Assembly (NCBI GenBank): GCA_027061995.1
Contig: JAMOUT010000087.1
Location: forward strand, 25,652-89,651
Reading direction: 5' to 3'
DNA: 64,000 bases
From: Candidatus Aminicenantota bacterium
GTDB lineage: Bacteria > Acidobacteriota > Aminicenantia > JAMOAD01
The position numbers were made by a program, and so were the translations under genes. The stretch's first letter is position 1, and each line of letters begins with the position of its first letter. A model generated the notes under the pieces. The model was given only the letters and a program-made list of their open reading frames with translations, did no database searches and was not told the origin of the DNA. Of this stretch, positions 44,952 to 52,950 are shown in pieces.

Positions 44952-46124
44952 ATGTTAAATAAAAGAATATTGAAAATAAACAAGAGTTCGACTCTCGCAA
45001 TAGTCGAAAAAGCAAAGGAATTAAGGAATCAAGGGATTGATGTTATAACCCTTAGTGTGGGAGAGCCCGATTTTAGCACACCAAATTACATAAAACAAAC
45101 GGGAAAAGGAGCAATTGATGATAATAAAACAAGATACACTGCAGCATCCGGTATTAAGGAATTAAAAGAAGCACTTATTAAAAGATACAAAGAGGAGCAA
45201 GGTGTTGAATTTTCTCTTAATGAAATTATTATCCATCCCGGAAGTAAATTTTCAATATATCTTACAGCATCAGTTGTCCTAAATGAGGGGGAAAGAGTTC
45301 TCATCCCATCACCTTACTGGGTATCTTACCCCGAGATAATAAAAGCTGCCGGAGGCGAGCCTGTTTTTGTCAAATATTGGGATAATCAAAACGGATTCCA
45401 ATACTCTTTTGAAAAATTTTTACCCGAGATTAAGAGAGGAATTAAGCTTTTTATCCTCTCCTCTCCGTCGAATCCCACGGGAGCAATAATGAAAGGGGCG
45501 GAACTAAAAAAACTATTACAAGCATCTCTTGATTATGATTTTTATTTACTAATAGACGAGTGTTACAGAAGATTAATTTTCGATAATCTCGAATATCCTT
45601 CACCTCTTAAAATATTACCCGAAGCAAAGGACAAAGTTTTGGTTTCAGGCTCTTTTTCAAAGACTTATGCAATGACCGGATGGAGAATAGGTTGGACATT
45701 CGCAAATTCGGAAATTATAGATTACATGGGAAGGCTTCAAAGTCATTCGACTTCAAATCCTCCTACCATCTCACAATATGCGGCTCTTGCGGCAATCACA
45801 CAGGAAAAAGATGAAGTTGATAAAATGGTTATGGAATATAACAAAAGAAGAGATATGGGATACGAACTTCTGAAAAATATAAACGGGGTAATGATTCAAA
45901 AACCGGAAGGTGCATTTTATCTTTTCCCTAATATAAAGAAAGCTATTAAAGGAAAATATGATAATACTTTTCAATTTGCCGAAAAACTTCTTTCAAAATA
46001 TCATGTCGCCGTAGTCCCGGGGGAAGCTTTCGGAGAAGAGGGTTTTATCAGAATTTCATACGCTGCTTCGGAAAAACACATAAGAGAAGGGATAGAAAAA
46101 ATAAAACAAGCTTTAAATGAATAA
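44952..46124 (+). CDS. aspC: Class I aspartate-type aminotransferase
   Basis: PLP-dependent transaminase of 390 aa, fold type I. SVGEPDFSTPNYI, YTAASGIKELKEAL, PSPYWVSYPEI, SSPSNPTGAIM (about 172-182), DECYRRLIF with the PLP-binding Asp, the Schiff-base Lys in SGSFSKTYAMTGWRIGW (about 232-248), and the carboxylate-binding Arg in GFIRISYAAS near the end. The subgroup matches thermostable bacterial AspAT (I-gamma). The exact amino-acid preference is not certain. It is coupled to a ureohydrolase gene by an 8-nt overlap. Confidence 0.92.
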   Translation: MLNKRILKINKSSTLAIVEKAKELRNQGIDVITLSVGEPDFSTPNYIKQTGKGAIDDNKTRYTAASGIKELKEALIKRYKEEQGVEFSLNEIIIHPGSKFSIYLTASVVLNEGERVLIPSPYWVSYPEIIKAAGGEPVFVKYWDNQNGFQYSFEKFLPEIKRGIKLFILSSPSNPTGAIMKGAELKKLLQASLDYDFYLLIDECYRRLIFDNLEYPSPLKILPEAKDKVLVSGSFSKTYAMTGWRIGWTFANSEIIDYMGRLQSHSTSNPPTISQYAALAAITQEKDEVDKMVMEYNKRRDMGYELLKNINGVMIQKPEGAFYLFPNIKKAIKGKYDNTFQFAEKLLSKYHVAVVPGEAFGEEGFIRISYAASEKHIREGIEKIKQALNE

Positions 46125-46974
46125 AAGGTTTTACTCTTCCACTTTTTTTGATAGCGGTAATATAAATCTCAAAAATTCAAAATATATAATACACCGAATC
46201 CCTTATGAAAAAACCACATCATTTATTAAAGGGACAGGCAATGCTCCCGATGAAATCATAAAAAACTCATTTTCACTCGAGCTTTTTGATATTGAGACAA
46301 AAAGAGTTTACAAGGATGAGGATTTTTTTACCATGGAATCTTTGAAATTTAGTGATACGGAAACAATTCAAACATCCGTTAAGAAAATCGGAAAATATGT
46401 TCGAGATAATTTTATTAAAGATAAACTAAATATTTTTATAGGTGGGGAACACACTATAACTTATGCTATTACAAAAACCATGAAAAAGATGGGAAAGGAT
46501 TTCTCACTTATCTATTTTGATGCACATTATGATTTAAAAGATTCTTATGAAAACAGCGGATACTCCCATGCTTGTGTTATGAGAAGAGTTTATGAAGAGG
46601 GGATTGATATACTCGGGATAGGTATAAGAGCGGGAGATAAAGAGGAGTCGGATTTTGTCAGAAAAAATAACATTAAAATTGTAAATTCATATAATTTTGA
46701 TTATAGTGCAATAGAGAAACATATAAAATCAATGAATAAAAATATTTATATCTCAGTTGATTTTGATTTTTTTTCTCCTGCGGTTCTTCCTTCAGTGGGT
46801 ACTCCCGAGATTGACGGATTCGATATTGATATATATAAAAAAACATTATATTTGATAAAAGGGAAAAATATTATAGGTATGGATTTTGTAGAATATTCCC
46901 CTATAAAAGGCTTTGAGCAATACTCCCACATCGCAGCTTCGATTATATATAAAACAATATCAATTTTATCGTGA
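46117..46974 (+). CDS. Ureohydrolase-family enzyme (agmatinase/formimidoylglutamase type)
   Basis: Binuclear Mn hydrolase of 285 aa acting on guanidino or formimino compounds. Metal motifs: GGEHTITYA (about 109-117), YFDAHYDLKDSY (about 134-145) and SVDFDFFSPAVLPSVGTPE (about 210-228). The usual third Asp of DxDxxDP is Ser here, a variation outside the direct metal ligands. The closest group by eye is SpeB, but HutG of the histidine pathway shares the fold, and hutH and hutU are in this window. It overlaps the aminotransferase gene by 8 nt and ends one base from the convergent cupin gene. Confidence 0.82.
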   Translation: MNKRFYSSTFFDSGNINLKNSKYIIHRIPYEKTTSFIKGTGNAPDEIIKNSFSLELFDIETKRVYKDEDFFTMESLKFSDTETIQTSVKKIGKYVRDNFIKDKLNIFIGGEHTITYAITKTMKKMGKDFSLIYFDAHYDLKDSYENSGYSHACVMRRVYEEGIDILGIGIRAGDKEESDFVRKNNIKIVNSYNFDYSAIEKHIKSMNKNIYISVDFDFFSPAVLPSVGTPEIDGFDIDIYKKTLYLIKGKNIIGMDFVEYSPIKGFEQYSHIAASIIYKTISILS

Positions 46975-47316
46975 TTATTCCACGAATACAACAGGTTTAT
47001 CAGAACTCGGTATTTTTATAATAAGTATTCTTAAGCTATTTTTTCCGGTATTAATAATCTTATGATGATTTCCCGCAGGGCTGAAAATCATATCATCTTT
47101 TGATATCTTGATTTTTTCGGTTTTACCTTCAGCTATCCCTTCACCTTCAAGAACATATATCCAAACATCCACGGGTGCATAATGCTTTTTAAAATAACCA
47201 TGCTCTTGAAATTCAATTCTTATGATCTCTGTTTTCTCATTTGAAAAAATTTTTTTTGCTTTAAATTCGGAGGGGGTCTCAAGTTTTATACCTTCACCGG
47301 ATTTTACTATTTTCAT
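46975..47316 (-). CDS. Small cupin-domain protein
   Basis: A 113-aa single cupin barrel. Motif 1 is degenerate (HYAPVDVWIYVLEGEGIAEGKTE, about 45-67) and motif 2 is DDMIFSPAGNHHKIINTGKNSLRILII (about 75-101). His46, Glu58 and the paired His around 85-86 could bind a metal. No signal peptide. The function is not assignable. An AAGGAG ribosome site is present. It converges on the ureohydrolase gene with no spacer, so the two transcripts probably overlap. Confidence 0.8.
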   Translation of the reverse strand: MKIVKSGEGIKLETPSEFKAKKIFSNEKTEIIRIEFQEHGYFKKHYAPVDVWIYVLEGEGIAEGKTEKIKISKDDMIFSPAGNHHKIINTGKNSLRILIIKIPSSDKPVVFVE

Positions 47317-47512
47317 TTTAAACTCCTTGCGTTAGTCCATTATATTATCACAAGGGAAAATAATTCTCAAAAAATATCAAAAATCAAAATATTTGAAAAC
47401 TAAATATTTAATTATTTAAGAATCAATAATATTAACCATCCGTTTATTTTGAGTATTTTCTCTTTCTTACACTCTCTTCACTCAATAAAATACCATTAAA
47501 TAAAAACGAAAA

Positions 47513-48058
47513 TTAATTAAATGAGAACCTGATTGTAAGTGTGAATTTAACCGGTTTGGGAACCCCGTCTATCTTAAAAGGTTTGAATTTCCATTGTTTC
47601 GCAGCATCAACAGCTGCCTGATTCAACTCGGGGTGCCCCTTCAAGACTTTTACAGCCTCAACCTCCCCCTTTGCATCGGTTTGGCATTCGAGAACAACTA
47701 CCCCCTGAATTCTTTTATCTTTTGCCTCTTTAGGGTATCCGGGATAAACTTTCTTAAGAACTTTGGGTGGCTTTATAATTCTAATCGGTTTCTCCTCTTT
47801 ATTTCTGTCGGCTTCAACTTTTTTTCCCGCAAGCTCCTTGCTGTTTTCATCCAATTTTTCATCTAACTTTTTTTCCAATTTTTTCTTTGTTTCATCAACC
47901 TTTTTTTCAACCGCTTTTGTAACTTTTTTTGTAACTTTAGCAATAGTCTCACTGTTTCCGCTCTTGTTAAGTTTTGGCACTAAAAAAAACAATAAAACAA
48001 TAACAATGGCAATAATAACAATTGCACCAACCAATGAAAAGCCTCTGTTTCTCCCCAT
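47513..48058 (-). CDS. TonB-family energy transducer with prepilin-like N-terminus
   Basis: A 181-aa TonB-like protein. The C-terminal domain (about 95-181) is canonical: YPGYPKEAKDKRIQGVVVLECQTDAKGEVEAVKVLKGHPELNQAAVDAAKQWKFKP. A Lys/Glu-rich periplasm-spanning linker (about 45-90) lies before it. The membrane anchor is odd: RGFSLVGAIVIIAIVIVLLFF (5-25) looks like a type IV prepilin start (G|FSLV...) without the usual Glu at +5, instead of the normal TonB anchor. It probably energises the TonB-dependent receptor at 52951-55608, with an ExbBD pair not seen here. Confidence 0.85.
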   Translation of the reverse strand: MGRNRGFSLVGAIVIIAIVIVLLFFLVPKLNKSGNSETIAKVTKKVTKAVEKKVDETKKKLEKKLDEKLDENSKELAGKKVEADRNKEEKPIRIIKPPKVLKKVYPGYPKEAKDKRIQGVVVLECQTDAKGEVEAVKVLKGHPELNQAAVDAAKQWKFKPFKIDGVPKPVKFTLTIRFSFN

Positions 48059-48089
48059 AACAACCTCCTGTTATTTAATCATTATTATT

Positions 48090-48118
48090 ACTATACTCCG
48101 TTTTTTGGAGATAGTCAA
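48090..48118 (-). promoter_or_regulatory. Sigma-70 promoter of the TonB-like gene, with an inverted repeat
   Basis: Minus strand: -35 TTGACT (48118-48113), 17-nt spacer, -10 TATAGT (48095-48090). The spacer contains CTCC-N7-GGAG, extendable to ACTAT-CTCC/GGAG-TATAGT with one bulge, so it could be an operator covering both boxes. The CAGGAGG ribosome site follows normally. Confidence 0.65.
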
Positions 48119-48178
48119 ATTTACAAAAAATCGGTGAAATAAAATATCTTTATATTAAATTAACAAAACAAATAGAAT

Positions 48179-50851
48179 CTATTTTTTCTCAACAACCATC
48201 CTATACCCCGCCCATTTTTTCGGACAACTCATATTTTTTTCATCATTTACGGATAAAAACCACCCTCCTACGATTTTACCATTATTCGTTAATTCAGGAA
48301 GATTTCCATTTAAATCATATATTCCCGATTTGGTAGGCATAAATTGCGCAACAGGTTGAATCAATTTCTTCAACAGTTTTTTTTCTTTGAGATATTTTAT
48401 CCATTTTATCCTTTCTTCCGGCGTGGGTTTATATCCTATCCAAAATGAAATTCTGTTTTCCAAATTCGAACTCTCCTTTTTACTGATTTTTTCAAATTCA
48501 TCTTGTGAAATAAGCCTAACTCTAATACCTGTTTTTTTTAAAACAAAACTAAAATACTCTTTCAAAAGCTCGGAGGATACTCCGTAAATCGGCAGATTAT
48601 GATTTTTTCGTTCGATTTTTCCGGGATACCTAACTTTAAGGAAATCATTAAACTGTGCAACAGTTAACTCTGTTTTAGCCACTTCTATCCCTGCAACCTT
48701 AACAAACTCTGGGATAAGCACCCCTTTTATCCGATTTCCGATAAATCCGCTCTTATCCTTTCTTAGTTTCAAATATTTTTCAAGAATCGATATTCTCGAT
48801 TGCTCTTTCAACAAATCAAACCTATTCTTCTTTTTCTTCCCTGGAATATGTTCATGTATCCATTTCACCTCTTCATGAACCTTTCTCATCTGATGAGATA
48901 ATCTACCAAAAACATGAGGTTCCCCCGGCATAAGAATAAATCTGACCTCTTTTCCGAATTGCTCCATAGTTCTGTAAAACTCCCATCCTTGCTCCGTAGG
49001 AACATTAGTGTCTTTATCTCCAAAAAAAATCAGGACAGGTGTATTCACTTTTTTTAATTTGAATAGTGGAGATTTTTTTATATATAGATTTAAATCTTCA
49101 TAATACGGTTTCCCGAAATAAAGGTTATCAAATTGAACTCCGAAAGCGCAATTTCCCCAATCGGAAATCCAGTTAACATCTCCTGCGCCGGGTATGGCAA
49201 AATTAAAATCTCTCTTTAATATCAGATAATTCGTAAGAATCGCCCCATTACTCCATCCCATAACTCCTATATTATCTTTATCTATATTATATTTCTTTAA
49301 TACATATTGTAATCCTTTCATGATATCAGTAATTTCCGGTTCACCGTATTTTCCCACTATGGATTCTCCGAATTTTTTCCCGTAATTCGAACTTCCCGAA
49401 TAATTTACAAAAAGAGTGAAAAAACCATCCCCCGAAAGTGCTTGAGGATAATATGCCCATGAAACACTAAAACCATCTTTAGTATAAGCATAAGGCCCTC
49501 CGTGAAAAGTCATAACAAGGGGATATTTTTTAGTTTTATCGTAATCAGCGGGAAACACCAGTATCCCTTCAATATCTCTTTTATTATTCACTGTCCAATG
49601 AATTATCTCTCTTTTACCGAATAATTTATCTTTTGTCCATTCGTTTATTAAATATAATTTTTTAAGATTGATGAATTTACCGCTTTTTTTTATATCGGCA
49701 CTATATATTCTATGTGGCATTTCCATAGTAGATGCAATAAAAATAAGTTTTCTTCCATTCGGAGACAAGGTGAAATAATCTGTGTTTTTATATATCCCTT
49801 TTTTTATAATAACTCTTTTTCCAATATTAAATTCTTTGTCCACGGTAAGAACAACAGGATAATTCCATACTCCCTTAGCCAAGAAAGTAAATATCTTATT
49901 ATCTCTATAATAAACACTTTTGGAATAAAATCCTCCGAGCCCCCATTCCCAATCAAGCTTTATCTTTTTTAACTTATTTCCCTTGATAAAATAAGCATAA
50001 AGTAATGGATAACCGGGGCCTCGTTCTGATTCATAATCGGATTCATTTTCTTTCATAAGAATCACATCTTTTCTTACCCAATTAAATGAATACGGCTGAA
50101 AATATTTATTATCTTTAAATAATTGTATCACTTTTCCTGTTTTTATATCATATAAAAAATATTTTCGGTAATATTTTGCATCCACCATATATTTAGGTGA
50201 ATCAATCTCAGATGTTATAATAAAATTTTTATCCGGTGATATAGTAAACTCTTCGATTTGTGTTTTATTATAACTCACCCTTTTATATTTTTTTGTATTA
50301 ATATTCGATAAAAAAAGTCTGACAGGTCTGAATTCTTTTAAATCTTCAACAGCAATAGCATCATCCTTATCTTTTTTTCTTTTTCTTTCAATAAATCCCT
50401 TTCTCTCTTGCGCAATAAATACAATCGTTTTATTATCAAGCCATTTAAACGACCTGATACTTTCAGGATAATCAGAAACTTTCCGCGGGTCGCCTCCCGG
50501 CAAATTAATAACATAGAGTTCTCTCTTTTTATCTCTGTCAGAGATAAAAGCTATCATTTTTGAATCGGGTGATACTGCCGGCGATTGATTATTTCCCTTG
50601 CTCGTCAATTGGATTACCTCTTTAAAATCGGGAGTTGCATAATATATTTGAGTAATCCAACGATCTCTTTTTTTATTTGCGGATTTTTTCGTAAAAATAA
50701 TAAATTTTCCGTTATTTGAAAATTTCAAATCGGAAATAGAATTATACTTAAAAATATCATCATATTCAAAAAAATCTGAAGCGGATACAAAGAAGATGGT
50801 AAGTAAAAAAATAAATATGAAAATATAAAATGTTTTAGTGCTTTTTTTCAT
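48179..50851 (-). CDS. Exported S9 prolyl-oligopeptidase-like peptidase fused to an FGE-like domain
   Basis: An 890-aa exported protein (signal segment about 6-25). A WD40/TolB-like propeller (about 35-420) precedes an alpha/beta hydrolase domain with GVMGWSNGAILTN (nucleophile Ser), FFGDKDTNVP (Asp) and MPGEPHVFGR (His). Residues about 717-890 resemble a degenerate sulfatase-modifying-factor/C-type-lectin domain: GIEVAKTELTVAQFNDFLK, VRLISQDEFEKIS, GIYDLNGNLPELTNNGKIVGGWF and WAGYRMV correspond to the family's EVT..QY, RLPTEAEWE, GLYDMxGNVWEW, GGSW and GFR landmarks. The catalytic triad is intact. The C-terminal domain probably binds rather than catalyses. Confidence 0.88.
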   Translation of the reverse strand: MKKSTKTFYIFIFIFLLTIFFVSASDFFEYDDIFKYNSISDLKFSNNGKFIIFTKKSANKKRDRWITQIYYATPDFKEVIQLTSKGNNQSPAVSPDSKMIAFISDRDKKRELYVINLPGGDPRKVSDYPESIRSFKWLDNKTIVFIAQERKGFIERKRKKDKDDAIAVEDLKEFRPVRLFLSNINTKKYKRVSYNKTQIEEFTISPDKNFIITSEIDSPKYMVDAKYYRKYFLYDIKTGKVIQLFKDNKYFQPYSFNWVRKDVILMKENESDYESERGPGYPLLYAYFIKGNKLKKIKLDWEWGLGGFYSKSVYYRDNKIFTFLAKGVWNYPVVLTVDKEFNIGKRVIIKKGIYKNTDYFTLSPNGRKLIFIASTMEMPHRIYSADIKKSGKFINLKKLYLINEWTKDKLFGKREIIHWTVNNKRDIEGILVFPADYDKTKKYPLVMTFHGGPYAYTKDGFSVSWAYYPQALSGDGFFTLFVNYSGSSNYGKKFGESIVGKYGEPEITDIMKGLQYVLKKYNIDKDNIGVMGWSNGAILTNYLILKRDFNFAIPGAGDVNWISDWGNCAFGVQFDNLYFGKPYYEDLNLYIKKSPLFKLKKVNTPVLIFFGDKDTNVPTEQGWEFYRTMEQFGKEVRFILMPGEPHVFGRLSHQMRKVHEEVKWIHEHIPGKKKKNRFDLLKEQSRISILEKYLKLRKDKSGFIGNRIKGVLIPEFVKVAGIEVAKTELTVAQFNDFLKVRYPGKIERKNHNLPIYGVSSELLKEYFSFVLKKTGIRVRLISQDEFEKISKKESSNLENRISFWIGYKPTPEERIKWIKYLKEKKLLKKLIQPVAQFMPTKSGIYDLNGNLPELTNNGKIVGGWFLSVNDEKNMSCPKKWAGYRMVVEKK

Positions 50852-50968
50852 AGATTTTCCTCCTTTTTTTCAAACTTCAACCACAGCAGGAAAACTTTTT
50901 CTCTGTTTCCCTAACAAAAGAAAGATTAATAATGATAAATCTCTTTTCACATTCAATCTCCTTTTTTA

Positions 50969-52873
50969 TTAATGATTTTTATTTTTTTTCAAGTTTTTTA
51001 TTTTCTTTGCTCTTGACCAATATATTTTTGCTTTTTTCCTTTCTCCCAAGGAATAGTAGATAGCGCCGAGCTTATCATTAATAACAGTAGTATCACCGTA
51101 TTTTCTTATCTCTTCAAAATATATAGCCGCTTGTTTTAATGCACCTATTCTCAAATAGGAGTTAGCCATCAGGTTTAAGATATTATAGTTTTTCTTTACA
51201 TTTTTTTTACTCAATATATCAAGAACTTTTCCATATTCTCTTTTTAAATAATAGGCTTTAGCTAATAATTGCAACACTCTGTTTGTTCTAAACTCGCTCG
51301 GGATATTACTAAAATACCCGATCGCTTTATCAACTTCATTATTATTAAGATATTCCTCCCCAAGATAAGAGATATATTTAAAAAGATCAAACTTATTATC
51401 TTTTTTCTCAAATATTAAATAATCACTTGTTCTTTTAAAAGGGATAAGAGCAAACTTATAGCTAACATTTTTTTTCCCTGTTTTCACTATAACTTTATAT
51501 TCTCCGTCCAAATCATTGGAAAGCGTTGATTCAAATATATAATAGTTTCCTCTTTTATCAATTTTATTAATTTCCCTTCGGATATTAGTATCCACATTTA
51601 ATAAAATAACTTTAGGTTTTATTGATGAATTTATTATTCCGAATAATACATCGTTTTTCCCGAATATCATACTCGGGTTTATTATTAATTTTAAACTATC
51701 ATATTGATAGGGAGAAATTCCTCTAACATTATCCAAAATTCTAAACCCTATACAACCTAATGATAAGTTGTTCCCTATTTTAATTGTTTTAACCATATAC
51801 TCTTTGGAAGTATTATTATAAAAAAACAGTTTTAATATAAAATTACCCGGTATGACAGGGACAAACCCATCAAATGAAATTTTATTTTTTTCTATCTTTT
51901 GTTTTTTGTGCTCATCTAAATCCAAATTTATATTATCATTTTTTTCAAATATAACTTCACCTTTATTATTCTCCAATCTTACGGTCAATTGAATTTTTGC
52001 ATAATACCTGTTCTCAGATCTTTTTATAAAACTTATCCTATCGGGAACCAAAGAATAACTGATGAATTCAAAACCGGATTTACCGTTTTTTGCAACAAAG
52101 AATTTACCGAAGATCTCTTTCAAACTATAATCAACATCCACAATCCCACTCTCGGATTCAAACATTCTAAGATAAGATTTATTGACTTGTTTATCGGGGA
52201 TAGAAAAAATCTCGGCTATAATTCTCGGAGAAGAACTATTCTGCAAACCATATGCGGGAGAACCTTCCATCGGAATAATAGAAAGGCTTGCATCCGCAAG
52301 TTCGGGGAAATCCATCTTAACCTGCCTGTAAGCATGGTATCTACCGAGTATTCTCTGATTGTAGGATGGAGTCAACAAATCATAAGCACTTTGAATTCCC
52401 GGATAAAACATCCTATAATCCCCCATGCCCCGAGGTTTATAAAACAGAATCTTCATGAAAGGGGGAAGTCCGCCTCTATTATCTTTTATATTATAAACCC
52501 ATAACTCGCAATCAACTATTTTTTCATGTCCCGTATATTTTTTTATTTCGAGCGGTTTTCCGAGATAGATATATACCTTTCCCCTATCCGAATTAATTCC
52601 TCCCAAATTTTCTTTCGCATAATTAACCCTTTTAATATACTCTTCTCTATATTCATTCTTAGGCGTTTCCCTATTATAATCTCTTGATTTCCAAAAATAT
52701 TTTCTGAATTTCTCCTTTGATTCCACGGTTTTAAGCGAGCTATAAACTTTTAATTCCTGCTTTGTAATAATCGGTTTAACAAATTTAATCCAATCATCGG
52801 TTTTACTAATAAGGAAAACCTCCACAAACAATAAAACAATAATAACAAGGTATATCTTTTTTTTCATTTTCAT
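50969..52873 (-). CDS. Exported GWxTD-domain protein with TPR repeats
   Basis: A 634-aa protein with a signal segment (about 3-22). The GWxTD-type module is recognisable: FRKYFWKSRDYNRETPKNEYREEYIKRVNYAKENL (about 57-92) followed by GRVYIYLGKPLEI-like sequence and CELWVYN. This domain is a hallmark of Acidobacteriota/Aminicenantes-like genomes; its function is unknown. The middle is beta-rich. The last 130 residues form TPR-like helices (NNEVDKAIGYFSNIP, REYGKVLDILSKK, LKQAAIYFEEIRKYG). No clear ribosome site precedes the ATG, and a terminator-like hairpin lies just upstream. Confidence 0.82.
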   Translation of the reverse strand: MKMKKKIYLVIIVLLFVEVFLISKTDDWIKFVKPIITKQELKVYSSLKTVESKEKFRKYFWKSRDYNRETPKNEYREEYIKRVNYAKENLGGINSDRGKVYIYLGKPLEIKKYTGHEKIVDCELWVYNIKDNRGGLPPFMKILFYKPRGMGDYRMFYPGIQSAYDLLTPSYNQRILGRYHAYRQVKMDFPELADASLSIIPMEGSPAYGLQNSSSPRIIAEIFSIPDKQVNKSYLRMFESESGIVDVDYSLKEIFGKFFVAKNGKSGFEFISYSLVPDRISFIKRSENRYYAKIQLTVRLENNKGEVIFEKNDNINLDLDEHKKQKIEKNKISFDGFVPVIPGNFILKLFFYNNTSKEYMVKTIKIGNNLSLGCIGFRILDNVRGISPYQYDSLKLIINPSMIFGKNDVLFGIINSSIKPKVILLNVDTNIRREINKIDKRGNYYIFESTLSNDLDGEYKVIVKTGKKNVSYKFALIPFKRTSDYLIFEKKDNKFDLFKYISYLGEEYLNNNEVDKAIGYFSNIPSEFRTNRVLQLLAKAYYLKREYGKVLDILSKKNVKKNYNILNLMANSYLRIGALKQAAIYFEEIRKYGDTTVINDKLGAIYYSLGERKKAKIYWSRAKKIKNLKKNKNH

Positions 52874-52889
52874 ATTAAAAGGATATCAT

Positions 52890-52928
52890 AAAAGAAAAAG
52901 CAGGAGAAGGTTATTACCCTTCTCCTGC
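52890..52928 (-). terminator. Terminator after the TonB-dependent receptor gene
   Basis: An 11-bp perfect stem (52900-52910 with 52918-52928) around a 7-nt loop, followed on the minus strand by a U-rich run (52899-52890). It lies 23 nt past the receptor stop and 17 nt before the GWxTD start, so it would reduce read-through into that gene. Confidence 0.85.
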
Positions 52929-52950
52929 AAAATAATAATATTGAATTTAC

